DNA of 64,000 nt. It comes from Enterococcus gilvus ATCC BAA-350. GTDB taxonomy: Bacteria > Bacillota > Bacilli > Lactobacillales > Enterococcaceae. The position numbers were made by a program, and so were the translations under genes. Below, in pieces: positions 9,029 to 17,311 of this stretch (within the stretch, counting starts at the first letter, position 1; the number at the start of each line of letters is the position of its first letter). The DNA is taken from assembly GCF_000407545.1 (NCBI RefSeq), contig NZ_ASWH01000002.1, positions 682,001-746,000 on the forward strand. Reading direction: 5' to 3'. The notes under the pieces were generated by a model. It saw only the letters and a program-made list of their open reading frames with translations. It had not been told where the DNA came from and ran no database searches.

Positions 9029-9430
9029 TCTCTCACCTCCTTTACGAACTAAATATTATCATAGCGTTTGCCCATTTTTTATATTATTTTTTAAAAGATT
9101 TGGTAATTTAGTTATAACGCTTGTGATATTAGTCTATTATTAACAAAACCAAAAGCAGATTCATTTTATATTAATATTAAAATAATGTGTGTCATATTAC
9201 ATTTTTATATACTCCAAAGACAACATTAGGTACTGACTACTAAATAGTAAGCACTTTTCTCAGATTCTCAAGAATATTAAATAACAATTATTCTCGTTAA
9301 AAAAAGGTTTAGAGACACGATGAATCCATATAGACCAAACATTTTCTGAAAACACTTTGAAAATTATTAAATTTTTCTTATTTAATTCATAAATGAATAA
9401 ATCTATGACCTACTTTTAGTGAAAATACAT
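9029..9430. other. AT-rich intergenic region upstream of the WxL operon
   Basis: About 400 bp without a convincing ORF, very AT-rich, between the WxL operon and the terminator of the next operon. It must hold the WxL operon promoter on the minus strand, but several weak -10-like boxes compete and I cannot choose one. Two sequences near 9062 and 9116 (CATAGCGTTTG on plus; AAGCGTTATAAC on minus) form an imperfect inverted pair that could be a regulator site. This is a weak suggestion. Confidence 0.4.
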
Positions 9431-9468
9431 AAAAGCACACTTGTGGAAGAATCCACAAGTGTGCTTTT
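9431..9468 (-). terminator. Rho-independent terminator of the transketolase/Dha operon
   Basis: A perfect 16-bp stem (9431-9446 with 9453-9468) around a 6-nt loop lies 14 nt after the stop of the last operon gene. The stem ends in a T run on the minus strand. AAAA/TTTT at both ends means it could also act on the opposite strand. Confidence 0.92.
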
Positions 9469-9482
9469 ATAATGATAATCAA

Positions 9483-10409
9483 TCAGCTTCTAGTCAATAA
9501 TTTAACATTTTCTACTAAATTTTTTGCAGTTAGCCCATAAAAATCTTTCAATAATTTAGGATCTCCTGATTGACCAAATTGATCTTGAATTCCAATTTTA
9601 ACTACTCGAGTTGGATAATGTTCTGCTAAGTATTCCGCTACGGCACTACCCAATCCGCCGATGACGCTGTGCTCCTCAGCTGTAATAATCCAAGGAGTTT
9701 CTGCTGCAGCTTTTATAAGAAGAGACTCGTCTAACGGTTTGATCGTCGAATAATTCAACACCCGAATTTGAATACCTATTTCAGCCAATTTTTTCGCTGC
9801 CAACACGGCTTCTTGTACCATTGAACCGGTAGCAACAATCGTTCCTGAGTTTCCTTCTATTATTGTTTCTGCTTTTCCTATTTTAAAAGGAGATTTTGTA
9901 TCATGGATTCGTTTGACAGGCAGACGTCCTAGACGTAAATATACAGGACCATCCTGTTCGAATATCGCTTTCATCGCTGCCTCCGTCTCCAAATCATCCG
10001 CAGGATTAAGAATAGTCATACCTGGGATCACTCTCATTAAAGCCAAGTCCTCAATGGACTGATGAGAACCCCCGTCTTCACCTACTGTAATTCCAGCATG
10101 TGTCGCCGCAATAGTTACGTTTAATTTTTGGTAAGCAACTGCATTTCGAATCTGCTCGTACGCTCTACCTGCTTCGAAAATCGCAAAACTACTAGCGAAG
10201 GGCCTCTTCCCTCCTAAAGCAAGTCCTGCCGCAGTTCCAATCATGTCTTCTTCTGCAATGCCCATATTAAAAAACTTTTCTGGTGCAGCCTTGGCAAACA
10301 TGTCCGTTTTCGTTGCAGCCGATAAATCTGCATCTAAGACCACTATGTCTTTATGATCTTTTAGTTGAACCAATGTTTCTCCATACGCTTGTCTCGTTGC
10401 TTTTCTCAC
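9483..10409 (-). CDS. Transketolase, C-terminal subunit
   Basis: 308 residues, the pyrimidine-binding and C-terminal half of a split transketolase. It has the conserved MGIAEEDMIGTAAGLAL stretch (Glu for thiamine diphosphate) and GEDGGSHQSIEDLALMR. It starts at GTG (10407-10409) immediately after the stop of the N-terminal subunit, with AAGGAGG placed 8 nt upstream inside that gene, so the two are made in equal amounts. With the partner it transfers two-carbon units between pentose, triose and hexose phosphates in the cytosol. It is the last gene of the operon and is followed by the terminator. Confidence 0.93.
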   Translation of the reverse strand: MRKATRQAYGETLVQLKDHKDIVVLDADLSAATKTDMFAKAAPEKFFNMGIAEEDMIGTAAGLALGGKRPFASSFAIFEAGRAYEQIRNAVAYQKLNVTIAATHAGITVGEDGGSHQSIEDLALMRVIPGMTILNPADDLETEAAMKAIFEQDGPVYLRLGRLPVKRIHDTKSPFKIGKAETIIEGNSGTIVATGSMVQEAVLAAKKLAEIGIQIRVLNYSTIKPLDESLLIKAAAETPWIITAEEHSVIGGLGSAVAEYLAEHYPTRVVKIGIQDQFGQSGDPKLLKDFYGLTAKNLVENVKLLTRS

Positions 10410-11222
10410 CTAGAGTGCCTCCTTAAGTTCCGCCAATGCTCTTTCAGCCTCTTCTGGAGAAGGCGCTTTTCCATGCCAGCTAACTTGATCTTCCATGAAG
10501 CTAATACCCTTACCTTTATGTGTTCGGCACACAATAACTGAAGGACCATCTTTCCTGCGTTTCACTTCTTGAACAGCTTTTGTTAATGAATCAAAGTCGT
10601 GTCCATCAGCTGTCAATACATGCCAATTGAACGCAGCGAATTTCTGGCCGATATCTTTTACAGCCATTACTTCATCATTCGTTCCATCGATCTGCAACCC
10701 ATTATTATCTACAAATGCAATTACGCGATCCAATTTGTAATGAGCTGCAGTCATCACAGCTTCCCAGACTTGCCCTTCCTGCAATTCACCATCACCTAAT
10801 AAAATATAAACATTTTTTTCGATGCCATTCATGCGTTGAGCCAATGCCAATCCATTCGCGATGGACAAACCTTGCCCCAATGAACCACTCGAAGTGTCAA
10901 CACCTCGCGTTTTAAGTCTATCCGGATGCCCTTGCAACTGAGAACCAAATTTTCTCAATCCAAGTAGTTCTTCTTTCGAAAAGAACCCCTTATCCGCTAA
11001 AACAGCGTATAGGGCTGGTGCTGCGTGCCCTTTGGAAAGAACGAAATAATCTCTATTTTTTTGATCATAATACTTTAAATCAATATCCATTTCTTGATAA
11101 TAAAGTACCGTTAAGATATCAATCGCTGACAACGAACCTCCAGGGTGTCCTGAACCAGCCGAAGCCAACGATCGAATAACCCACTGTCGCAATTCAATTG
11201 CTTTTTCTTCTAAATTAACCAT
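10410..11222 (-). CDS. Transketolase, N-terminal (thiamine diphosphate-binding) subunit
   Basis: 270 residues. GHPGGSLSAIDIL near the N-terminus and the diphosphate/Mg motif GDGELQEGQVWEA...DNNGLQIDG are classic for the transketolase N-terminal half. The length matches the split form rather than the usual single chain of about 660 residues. It pairs with the C-terminal subunit encoded directly downstream. In this operon it would interconvert pentose phosphates with glyceraldehyde 3-phosphate and fructose 6-phosphate, linking dihydroxyacetone phosphate production to the pentose phosphate pathway. Confidence 0.93.
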   Translation of the reverse strand: MVNLEEKAIELRQWVIRSLASAGSGHPGGSLSAIDILTVLYYQEMDIDLKYYDQKNRDYFVLSKGHAAPALYAVLADKGFFSKEELLGLRKFGSQLQGHPDRLKTRGVDTSSGSLGQGLSIANGLALAQRMNGIEKNVYILLGDGELQEGQVWEAVMTAAHYKLDRVIAFVDNNGLQIDGTNDEVMAVKDIGQKFAAFNWHVLTADGHDFDSLTKAVQEVKRRKDGPSVIVCRTHKGKGISFMEDQVSWHGKAPSPEEAERALAELKEAL

Positions 11223-11239
11223 GCTTATCTTCCATCCAT

Positions 11240-11884
11240 TTATTTTTTCATTTCTTCAAGAAAGACATTCATCAGCATCCAAGATGATTCGGAGCCAGGA
11301 TCTTTGTGTCCAACTGCACGTTCTCCTAATCTCATTGCCCTTCCTTTTTTTGCAATTAGTGGGACGGTCGATTCTGCTCCGTGCTTCATAATTGATACGG
11401 CTTCTTCCATTATCGCTACAGAATCAGCCTCATTTTTATGCTCCGTCAAATAATCGATTCCAGGTAGTAATGCATCAAGCATGGTTTTATCGCCTATTTC
11501 AGCTTTTCCCCGCTGTTGAACTGCATCAATACCATTTTTCAACATACCGACAAATTCCGGGAATGAGACTTCAGATTTTCCAGTATCATCTTTGCCCATC
11601 TTGATAAAGAAACTACCATATAGTGGACCCGAAGCACCGCCAACTTTACTTAAAAGCACCATACCCGATTTCTTTAGTAAGGCTGTAATATCTTCCGCTT
11701 TTTCTAAATTGTCTTGCAAGTTGGCATTCACTGCTCTAAAGCCAATACTTAAATTGATTCCGTGATCCCCGTCACCAATGTCTGAGTCCAACTTGGTCCA
11801 GTAATCCCGATTTTCTTCCGCCAGCTCCGCCATTCTCTCTAAACTATTCGCGAAAAATTGTTTATCCAGCACTATTTCATTCAT
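11240..11884 (-). CDS. dhaL: Dihydroxyacetone kinase ADP-binding subunit DhaL
   Basis: 214 residues, normal for DhaL. LDSDIGDGDHGINLSIGF holds the conserved Asp residues that bind Mg-ADP, and GGASGPLYG is the second conserved loop. The C-terminal GERAVGHKDPGSESS matches the family end. DhaL is rephosphorylated by DhaM and passes the phosphate to dihydroxyacetone bound to DhaK. It lies 97 nt after dhaK and 17 nt before the transketolase genes. Confidence 0.95.
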   Translation of the reverse strand: MNEIVLDKQFFANSLERMAELAEENRDYWTKLDSDIGDGDHGINLSIGFRAVNANLQDNLEKAEDITALLKKSGMVLLSKVGGASGPLYGSFFIKMGKDDTGKSEVSFPEFVGMLKNGIDAVQQRGKAEIGDKTMLDALLPGIDYLTEHKNEADSVAIMEEAVSIMKHGAESTVPLIAKKGRAMRLGERAVGHKDPGSESSWMLMNVFLEEMKK

Positions 11885-11981
11885 GAGTACACCTCTTTTT
11901 ATTTTTTCTTTGCAAAAATTTCTGTTAACATCTTATTCACATTCCCTGAAGGTTACTAAATTTCTCATCGAAATTCTTTTT

Positions 11982-12974
11982 CTACAATTTATAAAATGGT
12001 GTATTACATGGTGCATCTAGCAATTCTCTGATCTCAACGTCTAATTTTACTAAGGTAACAGACATCCCTGCCATATCCATGGAAGTCGCATAATTGCCTA
12101 CATCAGTCCGATGGATTTTTATTCCTTTTTTATTCAAGATTTGATCAACACGTCGATAACAAACGTATTGGTCCATTACAGGTAATGCCCCTAAACCATT
12201 GACCAAGACATAGACTTCGTCGCCTGCATCAATTTTTGAATCTTCAAGAATAATTTTCATGATCTCGTCAATGATTACATCGGCCTTTTCAACTTTACGG
12301 CGTTCGATTCCCGGCTCTCCATGGATCCCCATACCAATTTCCATGTCCCCTTCATCCATTTGGAAGATAACATCACCGGTAACTGGTAACGTAGAAGAAG
12401 ACAGTGCAACACCTAACGAGTAGGTATTATCGTTTGCTTTTTCAGTCACTGCTTTAACTTGATCCAAATCGTACCCTTTTGCAGCTGCACTTCCAGCCAC
12501 TTTAAAGACTGGTAGGTCGCCTGCTACGCCGCGACGGTCCTTTTTGTCTTTTGCGGAATAAACATCGTCTGTTGTGGTAACCGTTTCTACACGAATCCCA
12601 TCTTCCTCTAGTGCCATTTCAGCACCCATATCAAAATTCATTACATCGCCAGCATAATTTCCGTAAAGATATAAGCAGCCTTTACCGCTATCTACCGCTT
12701 TTACAGCTTCGTAACACGCATCCGGTGCAGGAGAAGTATTCACATTCCCAACTACTGCTGCGTCAGCAAAGTCCTTTCCGACATAACCTAAGAACATTGG
12801 TTCATGACCCGAGCCACCACCCACGATCACCCGAACGCGGGGCTCTTTACTCATAAGTTTACTAACAACCACACGATTTTCTAAATCTAATGTCACATAA
12901 TCCTTATTGGCCGCTGCGTATCCTTCTAACATTTCTTCTACTACTTCATAGCCATCATTTATAAGACGCTTCAT
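11982..12974 (-). CDS. dhaK: Dihydroxyacetone kinase substrate-binding subunit DhaK
   Basis: About 330 residues from the ATG at 12972-12974, preferred to an upstream ATG at 13001 because AAAGGAG is 9 nt before it and the protein then begins MKRLIND as DhaK should. IVGGGSGHEPMF is the substrate loop and GMGIHGEPG carries the catalytic His that binds dihydroxyacetone covalently. The C-terminal RTDVGNYATSMDMAGMSVTL block is typical. It makes dihydroxyacetone phosphate using phosphate from DhaL, and the complex draws on PEP through the PTS. Confidence 0.95.
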   Translation of the reverse strand: MKRLINDGYEVVEEMLEGYAAANKDYVTLDLENRVVVSKLMSKEPRVRVIVGGGSGHEPMFLGYVGKDFADAAVVGNVNTSPAPDACYEAVKAVDSGKGCLYLYGNYAGDVMNFDMGAEMALEEDGIRVETVTTTDDVYSAKDKKDRRGVAGDLPVFKVAGSAAAKGYDLDQVKAVTEKANDNTYSLGVALSSSTLPVTGDVIFQMDEGDMEIGMGIHGEPGIERRKVEKADVIIDEIMKIILEDSKIDAGDEVYVLVNGLGALPVMDQYVCYRRVDQILNKKGIKIHRTDVGNYATSMDMAGMSVTLVKLDVEIRELLDAPCNTPFYKL

Positions 12975-13031
12975 CTTCTCATTCTCCTTTTTTCTATTCA
13001 TATATTTTTATTGAATGCTATTTTCTATTTT

Positions 13032-13370
13032 TTATAAGAACAAAGACAATAATAATCCGCCTAATAATCCGCCTGATACAGCTGCTAGAATTTTAGGAAT
13101 TGATTTTTTTACATTTCCTCCAACCAATGCGGAAGCCACCCATACACCAACGCCGGCTGCTAACCCTTGATCGACCCATGCACCCGTTTGCGCGATCATT
13201 GGGGTTGAGATGCCGTGATTAATACACCAAACGGTTCCGACAATAAACAAGGCTGCCATCCAACCACCGATTGGTCCCCAGTGCTCCACCATTTTGCCCC
13301 ATGCCATACGAATTACAAAGGGAAATAAAAAGCCCCCACATACTGTTGCCAGTCCTAAAGCCAAAGTCAT
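13032..13370 (-). CDS. Small membrane protein, putative glycerol/dihydroxyacetone transporter subunit
   Basis: 112 residues with three to four hydrophobic segments and many glycines (GGFLFPF, GGWMAAL, SGGLLGGLLLSLFL). It is encoded between dhaK and the 140-residue membrane protein, which has similar features. Paired small membrane proteins occupy the same place in Listeria gol-type operons, where one is called a Lin0368-family putative glycerol transporter subunit. The transport role is therefore by context. No motif proves the substrate. Confidence 0.65.
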   Translation of the reverse strand: MTLALGLATVCGGFLFPFVIRMAWGKMVEHWGPIGGWMAALFIVGTVWCINHGISTPMIAQTGAWVDQGLAAGVGVWVASALVGGNVKKSIPKILAAVSGGLLGGLLLSLFL

Positions 13371-13397
13371 TTGTTTTCCTCCGTTTCTTTTTAGATA

Positions 13398-13820
13398 CTA
13401 TTCTTCGCCAACCAACCGATCCAATTCTTTTTCCGTCATTCCCGGTTCCGGTGCCTTTTCATCTCGTTGTTCTTCTTTTGCGACACTCTTTTCAAAGGCA
13501 GCTGCGACGATCCCACCGATGACTGCGCCAACGATTACTAATGCAATCGTCGGTAAAGCGTCTGAAAAGACAGATGCCCCCTGCATGAAAGAGTCCCGAG
13601 CAATCCCGCAGACACCGATTGCAAGTCCCATATCCACGAATGCTGCATCGTCTTCGTTTCCGGTCAGATTAAGGTAATGATTCATAAACCACATTGGGCC
13701 AATAATAATTCCAGCTGCCAAGTACCCCCCAAAGATGCCAAAACTTCCAAGCTCATTCCAAACAGACATGACTATCGTGCCAGCGACCATATAACCTACC
13801 ATGCTTCTTAAAAATTTCAT
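13398..13820 (-). CDS. Small membrane protein, putative glycerol/dihydroxyacetone transporter subunit
   Basis: 140 residues. Hydrophobic segments are at about 5-20, 30-48, 60-80 and 88-108, and a charged cytosolic tail ends TEKELDRLVGEE. It resembles the neighbouring 112-residue protein in spacing of glycines and in the phrase GPMWFMNH versus WCINHG, so the two may be diverged halves of one transporter. It lies directly after dhaM. Function is inferred from the Dha kinase context. Confidence 0.65.
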   Translation of the reverse strand: MKFLRSMVGYMVAGTIVMSVWNELGSFGIFGGYLAAGIIIGPMWFMNHYLNLTGNEDDAAFVDMGLAIGVCGIARDSFMQGASVFSDALPTIALVIVGAVIGGIVAAAFEKSVAKEEQRDEKAPEPGMTEKELDRLVGEE

Positions 13821-13853
13821 TTTTCGCTCCTCACTTTCGTATTCAATAACGTC

Positions 13854-14237
13854 TTACAATTGGGCCAACTCTTGGATGATCGTTTCTTTCTTCTGACAAA
13901 CAGTGGCCTGAACAGCCGCTGCAAATGCCCCTTCTACCAATGGACAATCCATGATTTCCGTTTTATCTTGCAAATCTTCTTCCTCAATCAAATCAATAGC
14001 CGTTTCAGAGCTCAATATAGCGCTTCCAATATCGCAAAAAATAAGAATATGATCACAATCCGAATTTGCTTCTATCGCCTCCATGATCATAACGGAATTA
14101 GTACCCAGCCGACCATCTCCAGTACCGCCTGCAGAAATGATTCTTACCGCATCACTGGTTCCTGTCATCTCTTCAATCATCTCTTTTGTTCCATCTGTAA
14201 TTTTTTGACTATGGGAAACAAGAATAATGCCAAACAT
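13854..14237 (-). CDS. dhaM: Dihydroxyacetone kinase phosphotransfer subunit DhaM (EIIA-Man-like)
   Basis: 127 residues, equal to the EIIA domain alone, as in Gram-positive DhaM; the long E. coli form also has HPr and EI-like domains. The N-terminal ILVSHSQKITDG contains the His that HPr phosphorylates. The GGTGDGRLGTN and CDIGSAILSSE loops are typical. It accepts phosphate from HPr and passes it to ADP on DhaL. It starts 2 nt before the end of the TIM gene region, so translation is probably coupled. Confidence 0.93.
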   Translation of the reverse strand: MFGIILVSHSQKITDGTKEMIEEMTGTSDAVRIISAGGTGDGRLGTNSVMIMEAIEANSDCDHILIFCDIGSAILSSETAIDLIEEEDLQDKTEIMDCPLVEGAFAAAVQATVCQKKETIIQELAQL

Positions 14238-14238
14238 T

Positions 14239-15012
14239 TTATCCCTCCTTTACTCTTTTAACGGTGTCAACAATCGATGCATATTGTGTTGGTTTATGTC
14301 CGAAACGCCCTACAAACACTCCATCCACATTGTCGTCTGAAACAATCAATTGAACATTTTCTTGAGATACAGAACCACCATAAATGATGCGAATATTTTC
14401 CGCTGTCTTTCTATCGAACAACTCTTTGATGCATTCGCGAATCAGTCCATGCACTCGCTGCACATGCACCGCACTCGCCGCACACGTTTGACCAACGGCC
14501 CAAGCAGGTTCATAGGCCAAAATAACTTTTTCCGTTTGTTGTCCTTCAAGCTGGAACAAATCAAGAAATAACTGCTTCTTCATTAAGTCCTTGATTTCTT
14601 GATAGTCCTCTGTTTTCATGATTTCACCAATACACAAGACTGGTGTGACATCATAATTCAGGGCTAGGCGAACTTTTTGATTAATCATTTCATCTGTTTC
14701 ATTGAAAATTGTCCGTCGTTCCACATGTCCGATCTCCGCATAGCTGCCCTTCATATCTTTCAACGATTCGATTGAAAATTCGCCAGTATAAGCCCCATTG
14801 GATTCAGGCGCAATATTTTGTGCGCCCAATCCTATTTCTGAATCTTTTAGGATCATCGCTACTGGGTATAGCACGCCCATTCCGGGACACATGAATTGTT
14901 CGATTTTTTTCTCATTTCCCACTTCTTCAACGATTGCATGAGCAAAATCTCGGGCATTGTCTATTTCGTTTTGGTACAGCTTTAAACTAATCCCAACAAT
15001 TGGCTTCCGCAT
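14239..15012 (-). CDS. Triosephosphate isomerase (TpiA-like, operon-specific copy)
   Basis: 257 residues. Catalytic His lies in EIGHVERRTIF (GHSERR in the standard enzyme) and catalytic Glu in LAYEPAWAVGQ. The phosphate-binding loops IIYGGSVS and VDGVFVGRFG are present. The N-terminus reads GISLKLYQN where standard TIM has GNWKMN, so this is a diverged paralogue of the kind found in gol-type operons, keeping the Lys. It interconverts dihydroxyacetone phosphate and glyceraldehyde 3-phosphate next to the Dha kinase. Confidence 0.9.
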   Translation of the reverse strand: MRKPIVGISLKLYQNEIDNARDFAHAIVEEVGNEKKIEQFMCPGMGVLYPVAMILKDSEIGLGAQNIAPESNGAYTGEFSIESLKDMKGSYAEIGHVERRTIFNETDEMINQKVRLALNYDVTPVLCIGEIMKTEDYQEIKDLMKKQLFLDLFQLEGQQTEKVILAYEPAWAVGQTCAASAVHVQRVHGLIRECIKELFDRKTAENIRIIYGGSVSQENVQLIVSDDNVDGVFVGRFGHKPTQYASIVDTVKRVKEG

Positions 15013-15034
15013 GATGATTTACCTCCTTTTACGC

Positions 15035-15679
15035 TTATTTTTCGAATGCTTCCCAGTCTTTCAAGAAAGCTTGAATTCCTGCATCCGTCAGTGGATGTGA
15101 CCAAAGTTTAGGGAACAATGCGCCTGGTATTGTCGTAATATCCGAACCCAATTCTGCAACATCTTCTACGTGTTTCAGACTGCGTATACTAGCTGCAATG
15201 ATCTCCGTCTGATAACCATATTCCATCAACACTTTTTTTAGATTACTGATAAGTGACAAACTGTCTGTAGCGATATCATCCAATCGACCGACAAATGGAC
15301 TAACGTAGGTTGCACCAGCTTTAGCGGCCATCAAGCCCTGTGCAACAGTAAAAACTAATGTGACATTTGTCTTGATACCTTCTTTAGATAGTACATTGAC
15401 GGCACGTAATCCATCTTCTGTCATAGGAATTTTTACGACCACATTTTCTGCCCAATTAGCGATATCTCTCGCTTCTTTCACCATAGTGTCTGTATCTAAT
15501 GCAATGACTTCGGCACTGACGGGGCCCTCAATCAAATCGCATATTTCAGTAATCACTTCTTTAAAATCTCGTCCTTCTTTTGAAATGATTGTTGGGTTTG
15601 TTGTTACTCCATCCACCAATCCTAATTCATTGATTCGTTTAATTTCTTCCACGTTTGCTGTGTCCAAAAAGAATTTCAT
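15035..15679 (-). CDS. Transaldolase / fructose-6-phosphate aldolase family (TalC/FSA)
   Basis: 214 residues, the short transaldolase class. It begins [13 protein letters not shown] and has [24 protein letters not shown] contains the Schiff-base Lys, and [13 protein letters not shown] is also conserved. The sequence does not decide between transaldolase and fructose-6-phosphate aldolase activity. In this operon a transaldolase working with the transketolase and RpiB fits a pentose phosphate route, while an aldolase could use dihydroxyacetone directly. Confidence 0.9.
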   Translation of the reverse strand: MKFFLDTANVEEIKRINELGLVDGVTTNPTIISKEGRDFKEVITEICDLIEGPVSAEVIALDTDTMVKEARDIANWAENVVVKIPMTEDGLRAVNVLSKEGIKTNVTLVFTVAQGLMAAKAGATYVSPFVGRLDDIATDSLSLISNLKKVLMEYGYQTEIIAASIRSLKHVEDVAELGSDITTIPGALFPKLWSHPLTDAGIQAFLKDWEAFEK

Positions 15680-15694
15680 GCTTGTTCCCCCTTC

Positions 15695-16144
15695 TTATTT
15701 AGAGTATTCAGATTCCTTTTCCATAATCTGCTCAATTTTTCTACCTGAATTTCCTCCTTCAAAAGTAACAGACAAATATTCGTCGACAATTTTTTTTGCT
15801 ACATCGATTCCAATGACCTTTGATCCCATAGTTATGATTTGTGCATTGTTGCTTAGTTGTGCTCGTTCAGCAGAATACGTATCATGCACTTGTGCTGCTC
15901 GTATGCCGGGAACTTTGTTTGCTGCTACAGCCATGCCGATTCCCGTACCACAGCATAAAATTCCACGGTCAACTTCTTCCTCCAGTACACCGTTTGCTAC
16001 ATGAAATGCGATGTTTGGATAATCAACCTCATCAGATGAATAGCACCCGTAATCCTTGACTTCATATCCTTTTTCTTTAATGTATGCCAATAATTCACGT
16101 TTCATCTCAAACGCATTATGATCCGATCCAAGTCCAATTTTCAT
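15695..16144 (-). CDS. rpiB: Ribose-5-phosphate isomerase B
   Basis: 149 residues from the ATG at 16142-16144, chosen because AAAGGAGAG precedes it and RpiB proteins start MKIGLGSDH. A longer frame to 16204 runs into the promoter. CCGTGIGMAVAANKVPGIRAA carries the catalytic Cys and anion hole, and HDTYSAERAQLSNNAQIITMG is typical. It interconverts ribulose and ribose 5-phosphate; some relatives act on allose or galactose 6-phosphate. It is the first gene of the operon, just after the promoter and DeoR operators. Confidence 0.93.
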   Translation of the reverse strand: MKIGLGSDHNAFEMKRELLAYIKEKGYEVKDYGCYSSDEVDYPNIAFHVANGVLEEEVDRGILCCGTGIGMAVAANKVPGIRAAQVHDTYSAERAQLSNNAQIITMGSKVIGIDVAKKIVDEYLSVTFEGGNSGRKIEQIMEKESEYSK

Positions 16145-16175
16145 TTTTTTCTCTCCTTTTTCTTTTCTTATCCAC

Positions 16176-16229
16176 ATGATAGCCACAAACTTTCGTTTTG
16201 TCAACTATTATTTTCGTTTACTTTCGTTT
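16176..16229 (-). promoter_or_regulatory. Promoter of the rpiB-dha-tkt operon with DeoR-type operator repeats
   Basis: On the minus strand, TTGACA (16199-16204) and TATCAT (16176-16181) are 17 nt apart. TTTCGTTT on the plus strand occurs at 16191-16198 (inside the spacer), 16212-16219 and 16222-16229, and CGAAAG in the opposite sense at 16252-16257. Direct repeats of this kind are typical operators of DeoR-family repressors. The divergently encoded regulator is the obvious ligand. Confidence 0.8.
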
Positions 16230-16275
16230 AATCAAATTAAAGAAAATTAATCGAAAGCAAAATGATTGTTTTCTG

Positions 16276-16304
16276 TTGTTTTTCTATTCCGAATGGTTTA
16301 TACT
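16276..16304 (+). promoter_or_regulatory. Promoter of the DeoR regulator gene
   Basis: TTGTTT (16276-16281) and TATACT (16299-16304) are separated by 17 nt, 32 nt before the ATG. The operator repeats upstream could control both divergent promoters. Confidence 0.6.
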
Positions 16305-16335
16305 AAAATCAATCAAAGATTCTGGAGGGATTTTT

Positions 16336-17103
16336 ATGTATACGAACCAAAGAAGGGAAAAGATCCTTGTACTACTGCAAGAAAGGGAATCTGTCTCCGT
16401 GAATGATTTGACTGACCTACTAGCAGTATCTAAAGCAACCATTCGTTCAGACCTTAACTATTTGAGTGATAACAACATGTTGATCCGTACGCACGGAGGC
16501 GCTACGCGAACGAAAGAAGACGAAACAATAAAAATCGATAAAAATTACGATATACGAAAGCAAAAAAACATCGAGAAAAAAGCTGAAATTGCTAATATAG
16601 CCTTTCCTTTGATCGCAAACGGCGAATGTATCGTTTTAGATGCAAGTTCTACTTGCTATGAGTTAGCTAAATTGATCAGTCAATCCGATTTGCGGATCAC
16701 TGTATTGACAAATGGATTACGCACCGCATCACTTCTGAAAGAAAACTTGAATTTGACTGTTGTATTGATCGGCGGCGTCGTAAAGGGTAGTTCGAATGCA
16801 GTCGAAGGAACTTTAGGTATCGAGATTTTGAAAAAGGTAAACATCGACACACTCTTCACCTCTGCTTATGCAATCTCTGCCACAGAAGGATTATCTGATT
16901 TCAATTTATATGAAGTGGAATTGAAGAAACGAATGGTCGAACTTGCTTCTCAAACAGTTGCATTGATTGATAGTTCGAAATTTGAAAAAAAATCCATTGC
17001 TACTTTTGCTACGTTATCTCAATTAAATACATTAATAACAGATAGCGAAATTCAAGATGGGGTAAAAAAGCATTACAGCTCTGTCGTTAAATTTTTAGAA
17101 TAA
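16336..17103 (+). CDS. DeoR-family transcriptional regulator of the dha/pentose operon
   Basis: 255 residues from the ATG at 16336, with TGGAGGGA upstream; an in-frame extension to 16198 covers the promoter and is not real. The N-terminal DeoR HTH reads QRREKILVLLQERESVSVNDL, then AVSKATIRSDLNYL, and ends in the THGGA signature. The C-terminal sugar-phosphate sensor domain has LDASSTCYELA, LTNGL and VLIGGVV. It is divergent from rpiB, so it probably represses that operon and responds to a phosphorylated triose or pentose. Confidence 0.9.
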   Translation: MYTNQRREKILVLLQERESVSVNDLTDLLAVSKATIRSDLNYLSDNNMLIRTHGGATRTKEDETIKIDKNYDIRKQKNIEKKAEIANIAFPLIANGECIVLDASSTCYELAKLISQSDLRITVLTNGLRTASLLKENLNLTVVLIGGVVKGSSNAVEGTLGIEILKKVNIDTLFTSAYAISATEGLSDFNLYEVELKKRMVELASQTVALIDSSKFEKKSIATFATLSQLNTLITDSEIQDGVKKHYSSVVKFLE

Positions 17104-17311
17104 AAACCGATTGGCGCGTATTCTTCGGAATCTGTGTCGATCGGTTTAATTTCTTCTAAATGCCCTACAATCCTGAGAAGAGTTACTGAAACGCCAGCAA
17201 TTTCATTTTATTTCGTAAAAAACATTTTCCATCGTCATTTACAAATGAAACCATTTACACGTCTTCGTACCGATAGTAGACTTAAAGTAATACAATAAAG
17301 GACGTGGTGGA

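Noticed and set aside
17104..17160. Terminator after the DeoR gene
   Set aside because: AACCGAT and ATCGGTT could pair, but the loop is about 25 nt and there is no T run beyond a short AATTTCTT.
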